Source: Aliihoeflea sp052435735 (GTDB lineage: Bacteria; Pseudomonadota; Alphaproteobacteria; Rhizobiales; Rhizobiaceae). From it: a stretch of 64,000 nucleotides of DNA. Below, piece by piece: positions 42,842-56,072 of this stretch. Each line of letters opens with the position of its first letter. The first letter of the stretch is position 1. The translations under genes and the position numbers were made by a program. The stretch covers positions 62,001 to 126,000 of the forward strand of contig JBQVNB010000012.1 in assembly GCA_052435735.1 (NCBI GenBank). The letters are read 5' to 3'. The notes under the pieces are model-generated. The model did no database searches. It saw only the letters and a list, made by a program, of their open reading frames with translations, and had not been told where the DNA came from.

Positions 42842-44806
42842 TCAGCCGGCCATGGCGGGCGCGGGCGCTTCCTCGAACCGCACCAGCACGGTGCCGTCCG
42901 TCACCTGGGCGCCTTCAGTGACGATGTCGGCGATCGTGCCGTCATGCGGCGCGGCGATCGTGTGCTCCATCTTCATCGCTTCGAGCACCAGCAGCGCCTG
43001 ACCCTTCTGGACCGCGTCGCCGGGCTGTACGCGCACCATCTTGACGAGGCCGGGCATCGGCGCGCGCAGCGCATCGCCGCCGCCCGACGCCTCCTCGGCC
43101 CGCGCGAACGGGTCGTCCAGCGTGAAATCATGGCTGCCGGTCTCGTCGAAGACCGTGACGTGGCCCTTCCACGAAGCCGCCTTGCCCCGATCGGCTTCGG
43201 AAAGCACAAAGGTCTCGCCGTCGATTTCGGTCTCGTATCGTCCGTCGGGGCGCGGTCGCACCCGTCCGGTCCGCTTGTTTTCCCCGGCCGCGAGCACAAC
43301 CGATTTCGCCAACCCGCCGAAATGTCCGTATCCGACAAGGTCGGACCACGGATCGCCATCGCGCGGCGACGAGGGGCCGGCGGCGGCGAGCGCAGCGATG
43401 GCAGCGGCACGCGACGTCGCCTTGCCGGGGCGGGTGAGTTCGGGCTGCTTGCGCGCTATCAGGCCGGTATCGACATTGCCGGATGCAAAATCGGCGTCCG
43501 AGGCGAGGGCCGACAGGAAGCGCGCATTGACCGTCGAGCCGGCCACCTGCGTCGCATCGAGAGCCTCGACCAGTCCCGAAAGCGCCGCCGCGCGGTCGTC
43601 GGCGTGGACGATGACCTTGGCGATCATCGGATCGTAGAAGGGAGAGATGGTGTCGCCGGAGCGCACGCCGGTATCGATGCGCAATTCGGCGCCGGACTGA
43701 AGCGCGTCGGGGAACCGCAGATGATGGAGCGTGCCGATTGCCGGCAGGAAGTCGCGGGCGGCATCTTCCGCGTAAAGCCGCGCCTCGACGGCATGTCCGT
43801 CGATGCCGATTTCCTCTTGTCGCAACGGAATCGCTTCGCCCGCCGCGACCCGCAACTGCCATTCGACGAGATCGACGCCGGTGATCATTTCGGTCACCGG
43901 ATGCTCGACCTGAAGCCGCGTGTTCATTTCCATGAACCAGAAGCGGTCTGGGCGAAGCCCGTCCGACGCATCGACGATGAACTCGATCGTGCCTGCGCCC
44001 GAATAGCGGATCGCCTGCGCGGCCTTGACGGCAGCGGAGGTCATCGCCGCGCGCATCGCCTGGTCCAAGCCGGGGGCGGGGGCCTCCTCGATCACCTTCT
44101 GGTGGCGACGTTGCGCCGAGCAGTCGCGTTCGTAAAGGTGGACGACATTGCCGTGATTGTCGCCGAAGACCTGGACCTCGATGTGGCGCGGCTTGGAGAC
44201 GTATTTCTCGACCAGGACCCGGTCGTCGCCGAACGAGGCCTTGGCTTCGCGTCGCGCGGCGGCGAGCGCCTCGGGAAACGCGTCCTGATCCTCGACGAGG
44301 CGCATGCCTTTGCCACCGCCGCCGGCCCGCGCCTTGATGAGGACGGGAAAGCCGATCTCCTTCGCCTTCGAGGAAAGAACCACCAGTTCCTGCGCTTCGC
44401 CGTGGTAGCCGGGCACCACCGGAACGCCGGCCTTTTCCATCAACCGCTTGGCGGCATCCTTCAGGCCCATGGCGCGGATCGAGGCGGAGGAGGGACCGAT
44501 AAAGATGAGGCCGGCCGCGACGACCTGGTCGACGAAACCGGGATTTTCGGAGAGGAAGCCGTAGCCTGGATGGATTGCCTGCGCGCCGGTCGCCTTTGCC
44601 GCCTCGATGATGCGCTCGCCTTTGAGATAGCTCTCGCCGACCGGGGACGCGCCGATATGCACCGCCTCGTCGGCGAGCGTGACATGCATCGCGTTGCGGT
44701 CGGCGTCGGAATAGACGGCCACGGTCGCGATGCCCATGCGCCGCGCCGTCTTGATGACGCGACAGGCGATTTCACCGCGATTGGCGATCAGGATCTTCTT
44801 GAACAT
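42842..44806 (-). CDS. mccA: Methylcrotonyl-CoA carboxylase biotin-containing alpha subunit
   Basis: The 654-residue subunit carboxylates its biotin and delivers the carboxyl group to the beta subunit in leucine degradation. It has a biotin carboxylase domain (1-450) starting FKKILIANRGEIACRV, with ATP-binding KARAGGGGKGMRLV and EMNTRLQVEHPVTE. A biotinyl domain lies at the C-terminus with EAMKMEH around the modified Lys. GGAGGACCC precedes the start. In propionyl- or acetyl-CoA carboxylases the same architecture occurs; the neighbouring mccB and ivd make methylcrotonyl-CoA the likely substrate. A terminator upstream separates it from the PQQ dehydrogenase gene. Confidence 0.92.
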   Translation of the reverse strand: MFKKILIANRGEIACRVIKTARRMGIATVAVYSDADRNAMHVTLADEAVHIGASPVGESYLKGERIIEAAKATGAQAIHPGYGFLSENPGFVDQVVAAGLIFIGPSSASIRAMGLKDAAKRLMEKAGVPVVPGYHGEAQELVVLSSKAKEIGFPVLIKARAGGGGKGMRLVEDQDAFPEALAAARREAKASFGDDRVLVEKYVSKPRHIEVQVFGDNHGNVVHLYERDCSAQRRHQKVIEEAPAPGLDQAMRAAMTSAAVKAAQAIRYSGAGTIEFIVDASDGLRPDRFWFMEMNTRLQVEHPVTEMITGVDLVEWQLRVAAGEAIPLRQEEIGIDGHAVEARLYAEDAARDFLPAIGTLHHLRFPDALQSGAELRIDTGVRSGDTISPFYDPMIAKVIVHADDRAAALSGLVEALDATQVAGSTVNARFLSALASDADFASGNVDTGLIARKQPELTRPGKATSRAAAIAALAAAGPSSPRDGDPWSDLVGYGHFGGLAKSVVLAAGENKRTGRVRPRPDGRYETEIDGETFVLSEADRGKAASWKGHVTVFDETGSHDFTLDDPFARAEEASGGGDALRAPMPGLVKMVRVQPGDAVQKGQALLVLEAMKMEHTIAAPHDGTIADIVTEGAQVTDGTVLVRFEEAPAPAMAG

Positions 44807-44820
44807 GGGTCCTCCGGAAA

Positions 44821-44857
44821 CGAAAAGGCGGCGAAGCGTCTCGTGCTTCGCCGCCTT
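44821..44857 (-). terminator. Terminator for the PQQ dehydrogenase gene
   Basis: A perfect 13-base-pair stem (AAGGCGGCGAAGC at 44825-44837 / GCTTCGCCGCCTT at 44845-44857) with a 7-base loop is followed on the minus strand by TTTTCG. It lies 28 bases after the PQQ dehydrogenase stop and 15 bases before the mccA start, so mccA may need its own promoter. Confidence 0.82.
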
Positions 44858-44884
44858 ATAGCCGCCCGGTGATGGGGCGTCACC

Positions 44885-47566
44885 TCATTGCGAGGGTGAA
44901 GCCGCGCCCAGCCGGTATGCGATGATGTGGTCACCGGCGCGCGTGCCGGTCGACCCGTGCCCTCCCGCGACGACGACGAGATACTGGTTGCCGTCCGCGC
45001 CGCGATAGGTCGAAGGCGTCGCCTGTCCGCCGGCCGGCAGGCGGTCCTGCCAGATTTCCTCGCCGGTCTGCAAATCGTAGGCGCGCACGAAATAGTCGAG
45101 CGTGCCCGACAGGAACGCGACGCCGCCCTTGGTGACGATCGGTCCGCCAATGCCCGGCACGCCCATCTTGATCGGCATTGGGATCGGCGAGAGATCGCGA
45201 ACCGTGCCGTTCACCCGCTGGTAGATGGTCTCGCCCGTCGTCAGGTCGACGGCGGCGATGTAGCCCCAGGACGGCTCCTGGCAGGGTGTGCCGATCGGCG
45301 ACAGGAACGGCCCCATCTCGACCGCGTACGGCGCGCCGAAATTCTCGTTGAAGACCGGATCGCCTTCGCTGGTGACGACGCGCGTTTCCTGGTCCTCGCG
45401 CGGGATCATCTTGGACGTGAAGGCGAGATAGACCGGCATTCCGAACATGATCTGCCGCTCGGGATCGACCGCGACCGAACCCCAGTTGAAGGTGCCGAAA
45501 TTGCCCGGATAGACGATCGTGCCCTGTTCCGATGGTGGCGTATATGCGCCCTCATAGCGCATCTGGCGAAAGGCGATGCGGCAAGCGGCCTGATCGATCG
45601 GCGTCAGCCCCCACATGTCGCGCTCGCGCAGCGCCTCGGGACGAAAGCTCACCGCCGAGGCCGGTTGCGTCGGCGCCGTCCGGTCTCCCTCGACGGCACC
45701 TTGCGGCGCGGCGACTTCCTCGACCGGATGAACCGGCTCGCCGGTTTCGCGATTGAGGACGAAGACGTCGCCCTGCTTGGTCGGAACGACGAGCGAGGGC
45801 ACCGTGTCACCGTCGATCGTCAGATCGATCAGCGCGGGCTGCGCGGGCACGTCGTAGTCCCAGAGGTCGTGATGAACCGTCTGGAACACCCATGCGACTT
45901 CGCCGGTGGAGGCGTTGAGCGCCGTCACGGACGAGGCGAAACGCTCGGTGTTCTCGCCGCGCTCGCCACCATACTGGTCGGGCGATTCATTGCCCATCGG
46001 CAGATAGACGAGGTCGAGGTCGGGATCGTAGCTCGCCACGCTCCACATGTTGGGCGAGTTGTTCTGATAGGTCTCGCCCTCGGCGATCGGCTGCGTCGCC
46101 TCGGGGTTCTTGCTGTCGAAGTTCCAGAGGAGTTCGCCGGTCCAAACGTCGTAGCCACGGATGACACCCGAGGGAGATGTCGTGGAATCATTGTCGTTGA
46201 CGGCGCCACCGACGATCACGACCGACGCGGTCACGACTGGCGGCGAGGTCGTGTAGACCGAGCCTGGCGTGATGTTCGGCATGTTGTGCCAAAGATTGAT
46301 CGTGCCGTCCTCGCCGCCGAAGCCGGCGCAGATTTCGCCTGTTTCGGCGCTGATCGAGATCAGCCGGCCATCGGAGGTCGGCGCGAACAGGCGGCGCTGG
46401 CACGCCTCTTCCTCGTTGACGTAGCCGTCGCTGTCGCTGCGCGGCACGAGCGGATTTTGCGCGTCGGGCTCGGCCTGTCCGGTCACCACGTTCTGGTACA
46501 CGCCGGCAGCCTGCAGCGTGACGGATTCGACGCTCAATGCGAGACGCTGCTCGTTGGTCAGGTCCTCGCGAGGACCGGTTTCCTCAGTCTGTTCGGCCTG
46601 TTCGACGACCGGCGCGTCGCCGGTTTCGGTCTCGGCGGCTTCCGTTTCCTCGGCGGGAGCGGCGGCTTCGGCTTCTTCTGGGGCGGCCGACTGAGCTTCT
46701 GCCGGCGCCTGCTGCTGCTCAGCCACAGCGGGCGGGTTCGCGGTGCCGTCGAAATAGGAAACGCCGCGACAGGTCATGTGCTGCGTCGTCGGCGTCGGCG
46801 GCTGCTGCAGGTCGGGGTCGAAGCGCCAGCGCTCCTGGCCGGTCACCGGATCGAGCGCGATCACCGTGCCGAACGGGGTGCACACATACATCATGTCCTG
46901 GATGACGAGCGGCGTGACCTGATAGGTCGTTTCCTGCGGGTCGTCGGAACTGCGCTCTTCACCGGTGCGATAGGTCCAGGCAACTTCGAGATTGGCCACA
47001 TTGTCCGGGGTGATGTCGGCGAGCGGGGAATAGCGCTGGCCCGCGGCCGTGCGGCCATAGGCGACCCACTCGCCCTCGTCGACGGTGTTCTCATAGGTCG
47101 CGAGGCCCGCCATCTGTTCTGCCGGGAACGTCCCGCGCGCGATATCGCGCGGCTCCTGCCAGATCGCGAAGGCGGCGATGAAGCCGCTGACCAGAAGCGC
47201 GCCGGCAAGCGTGGCGCTGTTGGGACCGTAGACCGCCTTGGGCTGGCCCGGCTGATGCATGGCGCGGATCATCGGCGGCAGAAGAAGCAGGATGCCGAGC
47301 GCGACGATGAGGCTGCCACGCGCCGAAAGCGCCCACCAGTCGAAGCCCGATTCCCAGATCGCCCAGACGAGCGTGACGAGCAACGTCACCGCGTAGACGG
47401 TAAGCCCGGACGGACGGCGGTCCCACAGGAGGCCTGCCGAAATGATCAGGCCGACACCCATGACGACGTAGAACCACGAGCCGCCGAGCGATGCGAGCCA
47501 GGCGCCTTGGCCGGCGAGCGCAACGCCGATTAGAAGGATGATTGCGGATAGAATGATGCGGTACAT
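44885..47566 (-). CDS. Membrane-bound PQQ-dependent glucose/quinate/shikimate-type dehydrogenase
   Basis: The 893-residue quinoprotein has five membrane helices in the first 150 residues, then a periplasmic eight-bladed propeller. Typical motifs are GEWVAYGRTAAGQRYSPL, TCRGVSYFDG, ACQRRLFAPTSDGRLIS, HDLWDYDVPAQP and the C-terminal GRQ-equivalent TPSTYRGADGNQYLVV. It would oxidise a sugar or polyol and pass electrons to ubiquinone. Between residues about 275 and 385, where glucose dehydrogenase has a short loop, lies a roughly 100-residue insert, mostly Ala/Glu/Gln/Pro-rich. PQQ biosynthesis genes are not in this window. ATG 47566 is the likely start. It sits inside the leucine cluster. Confidence 0.92.
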   Translation of the reverse strand: MYRIILSAIILLIGVALAGQGAWLASLGGSWFYVVMGVGLIISAGLLWDRRPSGLTVYAVTLLVTLVWAIWESGFDWWALSARGSLIVALGILLLLPPMIRAMHQPGQPKAVYGPNSATLAGALLVSGFIAAFAIWQEPRDIARGTFPAEQMAGLATYENTVDEGEWVAYGRTAAGQRYSPLADITPDNVANLEVAWTYRTGEERSSDDPQETTYQVTPLVIQDMMYVCTPFGTVIALDPVTGQERWRFDPDLQQPPTPTTQHMTCRGVSYFDGTANPPAVAEQQQAPAEAQSAAPEEAEAAAPAEETEAAETETGDAPVVEQAEQTEETGPREDLTNEQRLALSVESVTLQAAGVYQNVVTGQAEPDAQNPLVPRSDSDGYVNEEEACQRRLFAPTSDGRLISISAETGEICAGFGGEDGTINLWHNMPNITPGSVYTTSPPVVTASVVIVGGAVNDNDSTTSPSGVIRGYDVWTGELLWNFDSKNPEATQPIAEGETYQNNSPNMWSVASYDPDLDLVYLPMGNESPDQYGGERGENTERFASSVTALNASTGEVAWVFQTVHHDLWDYDVPAQPALIDLTIDGDTVPSLVVPTKQGDVFVLNRETGEPVHPVEEVAAPQGAVEGDRTAPTQPASAVSFRPEALRERDMWGLTPIDQAACRIAFRQMRYEGAYTPPSEQGTIVYPGNFGTFNWGSVAVDPERQIMFGMPVYLAFTSKMIPREDQETRVVTSEGDPVFNENFGAPYAVEMGPFLSPIGTPCQEPSWGYIAAVDLTTGETIYQRVNGTVRDLSPIPMPIKMGVPGIGGPIVTKGGVAFLSGTLDYFVRAYDLQTGEEIWQDRLPAGGQATPSTYRGADGNQYLVVVAGGHGSTGTRAGDHIIAYRLGAASPSQ

Positions 47567-47717
47567 TGCCGGCCCCGGTGAGCAATGAGAATTCAAGCCC
47601 ACGTGGATGCGTCGGCTCCCCTGCGGCCGTCAAATGATGGCCGGCCTGCGCTCCGGATGGAGGGCACGCGAGGGCTGAACGTGCGAATGCGTGTCAGGTT
47701 CCCGCGAAATGAACCGA

Positions 47718-49325
47718 TTACATCCGGAAAACGCCGAATTTCGTCTCGGGAATCGGCGCGTTCAGCGCGGCCGACAGCGACAGCGCCAGAACCTCGCGCG
47801 TCTTCGCCGGGTCGATGATGCCGTCGTCCCACATACGGGCCGAGGAGTAGAGCGGGTGGCCTTCATGCTCGAACTTGTCGAGGATCGGCTTCTTGAACGC
47901 CGCTTCCTCTTCCGCGCTCCATGAACCGCCGCGTCGCTCGATCCCCTCGCGCTTGACGATGGAAAGCACGGTCGCCGCCTGTTCGCCGCCCATGACGGAG
48001 ATGCGCGCATTCGGCCACATCCAAAGGAAGCGGGGCGAATAGGCGCGGCCGCACATGCCGTAATTGCCCGCGCCGAACGAGCCGCCGATGATCATCGTGA
48101 CCTTCGGCACCTTGGCGGTGGCAACCGCCGTGACCAGCTTGGCGCCGTCCTTGGCGATGCCGCCGGCCTCATATTTGCGCCCGACCATGAAGCCGGTGAT
48201 GTTTTGCAGGAAGATCAGCGGGATCTTCCGCTGGCAGCACAGCTCGATGAAATGCGCGCCCTTGACCGCGCTTTCGGAGAAAAGGACGCCATTATTGGCG
48301 ATGATGCCGACCGGCATTCCGTAGAGATGCCCAAAACCGGTGATCAGCGTCGTGCCGTAATTCGCCTTGAACTCGTCGAACTCCGAGCCGTCGACCACGC
48401 GGGCGATCACCTCGCGCACGTCGTAAGGCTGGCGCGTGTCCTGCGGGATGACGCCGTAGATCTCTTCCGGCGCGTGAACGGGCGGAATCGGCTCGCGAAT
48501 GTCGAGCGCCAAGTGCTTCTTGCGATTCAGGTTTCGCACGATGCGCCGGACGATTGCGAGCGCATGCTCGTCGTCGACGGCATAGTGGTCGGCGACGCCG
48601 GATTCGCGCGTGTGAAGATCGGCTCCGCCAAGGTCTTCGGCCGAGACGACTTCGCCCGTCGCCGCCTTCACCAGCGGCGGGCCGCCGAGAAAGATCGTCG
48701 CCTGCTTCTTGACCATGACGGTCTCGTCCGACATCGCCGGCACATACGCGCCGCCCGCCGTGCACGAACCCATGACGCAGGCGATCTGCGGAATGCCGGC
48801 CGCCGACATGTTCGCCTGATTGTAGAAGATGCGGCCGAAATGATCGCGGTCGGGGAAGACCTCGTCCTGGTTCGGCAAATTCGCGCCGCCGGAATCGACC
48901 AGGTAGATGCAAGGCAGATTGTTCTCGAGCGCGATCTCCTGCGCCCGCAGATGCTTCTTCACCGTCAGCGGATAATAGGTCCCGCCCTTCACGGTGGCAT
49001 CGTTGACGACGACCAAAACCTCGCGCCCCTCGACGCGACCGACGCCGGCGATCAGGCCGGCCGAGGCGATCTCGCCGCCATACATATCGCTTGCCGCGAA
49101 CTGACCGATTTCGAGAAAGGGCGCGCCGGTGTCGAGAAGCTGCGCCAGCCGGTCGCGGGGGAGAAGCTTGCCGCGCGAAACGTGCCGCTCGCGCGCTTCC
49201 TGCGGTCCGCCGGCGCAAACGGTCTCGGCCCTTTCGCGCATCTGGTCGACCAGCCCGCGCATCGTCGCTTCATTGGCCTTGAAGGCGTCGGAGGAGGTCG
49301 AGATCTGGGATTGGATGGCGGGCAT
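47718..49325 (-). CDS. mccB: Methylcrotonyl-CoA carboxylase carboxyltransferase beta subunit
   Basis: The 535-residue subunit transfers the carboxyl group from biotin to 3-methylcrotonyl-CoA. Both crotonase-like halves are visible: the N-terminal with GGTYYPLTVKKHLRAQEIA, LVDSGGANLPNQDEVFPDRDHFGRIFYNQA and MGSCTAGGAYVPAMSDE; the C-terminal with GNYGMCGRAYSPRFLWMWPNARISVMGGEQAA. The PNQ/DHFGR motifs are typical for MCC beta rather than propionyl-CoA carboxylase. It lies 104 bases downstream of ivd and would assemble with MccA encoded beyond the PQQ dehydrogenase gene. Confidence 0.96.
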   Translation of the reverse strand: MPAIQSQISTSSDAFKANEATMRGLVDQMRERAETVCAGGPQEARERHVSRGKLLPRDRLAQLLDTGAPFLEIGQFAASDMYGGEIASAGLIAGVGRVEGREVLVVVNDATVKGGTYYPLTVKKHLRAQEIALENNLPCIYLVDSGGANLPNQDEVFPDRDHFGRIFYNQANMSAAGIPQIACVMGSCTAGGAYVPAMSDETVMVKKQATIFLGGPPLVKAATGEVVSAEDLGGADLHTRESGVADHYAVDDEHALAIVRRIVRNLNRKKHLALDIREPIPPVHAPEEIYGVIPQDTRQPYDVREVIARVVDGSEFDEFKANYGTTLITGFGHLYGMPVGIIANNGVLFSESAVKGAHFIELCCQRKIPLIFLQNITGFMVGRKYEAGGIAKDGAKLVTAVATAKVPKVTMIIGGSFGAGNYGMCGRAYSPRFLWMWPNARISVMGGEQAATVLSIVKREGIERRGGSWSAEEEAAFKKPILDKFEHEGHPLYSSARMWDDGIIDPAKTREVLALSLSAALNAPIPETKFGVFRM

Positions 49326-49429
49326 GTCCGTCTCTGTCGTTCGAAGTAGGAGCCGATCGGGCGCGGTGGCAAATCGGCCGAAGCGGCGCGACTATCGCAG
49401 CTTCGGCCAATCGCGTCGATGCGATCGCG

Positions 49430-50593
49430 TCATTTGCTGTCGCCGACGATCTCGCGGCCGATCAGCCAGCGGCGGATTTCGCTGGTGCCGGCACCGATCT
49501 CGTAGAGCTTGGCGTCGCGCAGCAGGCGACCGGTCGGGTATTCGTTGATGTAGCCATTGCCGCCAAGGAGTTGCAGCGCATCGAGTGCGGACTGTGTCGC
49601 CTTTTCGGCCGCAAACAGCACGCAGCCTGCGGCGTCCTTGCGGGTGACTTCACCCCGGTCACATGCCTGCGCCACCGCGTAGACATAGGCGCGAGCGGCG
49701 TTCATGTTGGCGTACATGTCGGCAAGCTTGGCCTGGACGAGCTGGAATTCGCCGATCGGCTGGCCGAACTGCTTGCGTTCGTGAACGTATGGAACGGCGA
49801 CGTCCATGCAGGCGGCCATCAGGCCAAGCGGCCCGCCGGCGAGCACGGCGCGCTCATAGTCGAGGCCTGACATCAGCACCTCGACGCCGCGTCCTTCCTC
49901 GCCGAGCACGTTCTCGAAGGGAACCTCGACATTTTCGAAGACGAGTTCGCCGGTGTTGGAGCCGCGCATGCCCAGCTTGTCGAGCTTCTGCGCGACCGAA
50001 AAGCCCTGGAAGTCGCGTTCGACGATGAAGGCGGTGATACCGCGCGAGTGGCGCTCCGGATCGGTCTTTGCGTAGATCACCATGGTATTGGCGTCGGGGC
50101 CGTTGGTGATCCACATCTTGGTGCCGTTGAGGACGTAGCGGTCGTTGCGCTTTTCGGCGCGCAGCCGCATCGAGACGACGTCCGAGCCGGAGCCGGATTC
50201 CGACATGGCAAGCGCGCCGATCGCCTCGCCCGAGCAGAGCGCGGGCAGGTACTTCGCCTTCTGTTCGGCGTTGCCCCAGCGATTGATCTGGTTGACGCAG
50301 AGGTTCGAGTGTGCGCCGTACGAAAGGCCAACGGACGCCGACGCGCGGCTGATTTCCTCTAGCGCGACGACATGGGCGAGATAGCCCATTCCAGAGCCGC
50401 CGAAGTCGTGATCGGCGGTGATGCCGAGAAGACCGATTGCGCCCATCTCCTGCCAAAGATGGTTCGGGAATTCGTTCGACGAGTCGATCTCGGAGGCGAT
50501 CGGCGCGATCCGGTCCTGCGCGAAGCGCCGCACGGTCTCGCGCAGCGCGTCGATGTCCTCGCCATGGCCGAACTTCATCGTCTGGTCGTACAT
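49430..50593 (-). CDS. ivd: Isovaleryl-CoA dehydrogenase
   Basis: The 387-residue acyl-CoA dehydrogenase oxidises isovaleryl-CoA to 3-methylcrotonyl-CoA, with electrons leaving through ETF. It has the FAD/substrate signatures AMSESGSGSDVVSM and QLLGGNGYINEYPTGRLLRDAK. The catalytic Glu lies in SGLDYERAVLAGGPLG, a position typical of isovaleryl-CoA dehydrogenases. It starts 14 bases after the TetR gene and precedes mccB, as expected in a liu operon. Genes for the later steps (enoyl-CoA hydratase, HMG-CoA lyase) are not in this window. Confidence 0.95.
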   Translation of the reverse strand: MYDQTMKFGHGEDIDALRETVRRFAQDRIAPIASEIDSSNEFPNHLWQEMGAIGLLGITADHDFGGSGMGYLAHVVALEEISRASASVGLSYGAHSNLCVNQINRWGNAEQKAKYLPALCSGEAIGALAMSESGSGSDVVSMRLRAEKRNDRYVLNGTKMWITNGPDANTMVIYAKTDPERHSRGITAFIVERDFQGFSVAQKLDKLGMRGSNTGELVFENVEVPFENVLGEEGRGVEVLMSGLDYERAVLAGGPLGLMAACMDVAVPYVHERKQFGQPIGEFQLVQAKLADMYANMNAARAYVYAVAQACDRGEVTRKDAAGCVLFAAEKATQSALDALQLLGGNGYINEYPTGRLLRDAKLYEIGAGTSEIRRWLIGREIVGDSK

Positions 50594-50607
50594 GCTGGTC
50601 TCCCTGG

Positions 50608-51207
50608 TCAGGTCTTGTTGGCGCCGGCAAGGCGCAGGGTCATGGTCAGATAGCGTTCGGTCACGTCGTCGATGCTCAGCCGCTCGTCCGGGCGGAACCA
50701 GACGATGACGCCCGTGATCATCTGGATGATCGCCATGGCGACGAGCGCGGAATCCTCGACATCGAAAACGCGCGCGTCGGCGCCGCGTTGCAGGATGGCG
50801 CGCAGCTCTTTCTCATAAGCCTCGCGCAGGGCGACGATCCGGCGGAGGCGCTCCGGTGCAAGGCTGCGAAGCTCAAGATTGTTCACATGCGTCGAGCTGC
50901 GCCGCGCCAGATGAAAGGCGATGTGGTTGCGCACGAAGGCGGAAAGCTGGTCGCGCGGATCGGCTTCGGGATCGGAGAGGGCGGTCCAGCTTGCGACCAA
51001 TTCTTCCATGTGCTCGCGCATCAGCGTGAAGAGCAAATCTTCCTTGGTGGGAAAGTAGCGATAGAGCGCGGCTGCCTGCACGCCAACCTCGTCGGCGAGC
51101 CTGCGCATCGACACGGCCTCGTAGCCATGGCGCGCGATGAGCCGCAGCGCCGCATCGCGCAATGCAGCCTCCGTGCGCTCTCCGTCCGATCCGATGGTGC
51201 GGGCCAT
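50608..51207 (-). CDS. TetR-family regulator of the leucine catabolism operon
   Basis: The 199-residue protein has an N-terminal TetR DNA-binding domain with AALRLIARHGYEAVSMRRLADEVGVQAAALYRYFPTKEDLL. An all-helical ligand-binding domain follows, likely for an acyl-CoA. ATG 51207 has GGAGG seven bases upstream; an in-frame extension to 51243 begins inside the operator and lacks a site. It is the first gene of the minus-strand operon. A GAACGTTC palindrome lies 26-35 bases upstream of its start, consistent with autoregulation. By position it could be called LiuQ-like. Confidence 0.88.
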   Translation of the reverse strand: MARTIGSDGERTEAALRDAALRLIARHGYEAVSMRRLADEVGVQAAALYRYFPTKEDLLFTLMREHMEELVASWTALSDPEADPRDQLSAFVRNHIAFHLARRSSTHVNNLELRSLAPERLRRIVALREAYEKELRAILQRGADARVFDVEDSALVAMAIIQMITGVIVWFRPDERLSIDDVTERYLTMTLRLAGANKT

Positions 51208-51230
51208 AAATCCTCCGGGCACTTTAATAA

Positions 51231-51245
51231 AACGAACGTTCAATT
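51231..51245 (-). promoter_or_regulatory. TetR-type operator palindrome upstream of the liu operon
   Basis: The 8-base perfect palindrome GAACGTTC (51234-51241) sits in AACGAACGTTCAATT, 27 bases before the TetR start and between the two divergent transcription units. TetR regulators of the acyl-CoA group, including LiuQ-like proteins, often use ACGNACG-type palindromes. Binding by the adjacent TetR is inferred. Confidence 0.6.
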
Positions 51246-51271
51246 AATTCAAGAGAAGAGTGATAATATTG

Positions 51272-51291
51272 ACATAAACATATCTTTATGT
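51272..51291 (+). promoter_or_regulatory. 20-base near-perfect palindrome upstream of metH
   Basis: ACATAAACATATCTTTATGT is a palindrome except for one mismatched pair (positions 8 and 13). It overlaps a TTGACA at 51269-51274 and lies 32 bases before the metH start. In many Proteobacteria metH is repressed by the S-adenosylhomocysteine-responsive ArsR-family regulator SahR, whose sites, as I recall, have a CATAAA...TTTATG shape. The regulator gene is not in the window. Confidence 0.65.
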
Positions 51292-51322
51292 GAGCAATCG
51301 ATCGCTGATGAAGGAGAGCAGG

Positions 51323-55087
<3,765 letters not shown>

Positions 55088-56072
55088 TCCGCGACTGCCG
55101 CGGCAAGCTTGGCCAGATCGGCGCGCAGCGGCTCGAACCCGGCGCTGCGCTCCAAGGTCTCGAGGTCCATGTAGAGCTTGCGGTTGATCTCGATCTGCAG
55201 GCTGTGGACGCCCTTGTCCGGCGCGCCGTAGCGCTCGACGATCAGCGCGCCCTTGTAGGGGTCGTTGACTGCGACGGAATAGCCGAGTGCTTCCAGCGTC
55301 CCGGCGACGAGCCTTGTGAAACCGGGCTCGCAGGTCGTGCCGTCGAGATCGCCGAGGACGAAGTCCGCCCGGTCCTGGCCGGGGTCAGGCGCCAATTCGT
55401 TGCCGACCGGCATCATCGAATGACAGTCGAGATGGTAGCAGACGCCGAAGCGCGCGGCCGTCCGATCGATCATGGCGGCGAGACACTCGTGATAAGGCCG
55501 CCAGTAGTTCTCGATCCGATTGGTGATGTCGGCCGCGCTCAGGCGTCGGTCATAGATCGACGTCCCGTTGCCGATCAGCCGAAAGACGAGCCCCACGCCG
55601 CGCTCGCTCATGATCGTCGGCTCGGGCGTCTCGTGCCAGTCGCCGTCGAGCAGCACGGTGTCGATGTCCGACAAGCGCCGGTTCGGGTCGATATAGGTGC
55701 GGGCGAAATTGGCGACGACGTAGGTCGCGCCATGGTCGGGCGCATCGGCGAAGAGCTCGTCGACGAACCGATCCTCGCCGCCCTTGAGCAGTTCGATGTC
55801 CGCCACATGCCCGAAATCCTCCGGATAGTGTCTGCCGCTGTGCGGCGCATCGAAAACCATTGGCGCCGGCCGGTCGCTCGGCTCGAAAACGCTGACCGGC
55901 TCGGGCGGCGCCGTCCGTTCCATCGGTTCGATGGATAGCTTCTCATGGTCCTTGATGGATTGGGCCTTCTGTTCCTGGGTCATGGTCGGCCAACGCGAGA
56001 GCGAACGTGCCGTTCCGTCTGATGCAGGGACGCAAAGCTGTTCGGCCACACGCAAGGGTCGTTTGACACTCC

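Noticed and set aside
42944..44872. 642-codon plus-strand open frame
   Set aside because: It is a shadow of mccA, with no motif of its own.
44927..47533. 868-codon plus-strand open frame
   Set aside because: It is antisense to the PQQ dehydrogenase, whose frame has clear quinoprotein motifs; no domain is recognisable in the opposite frame.
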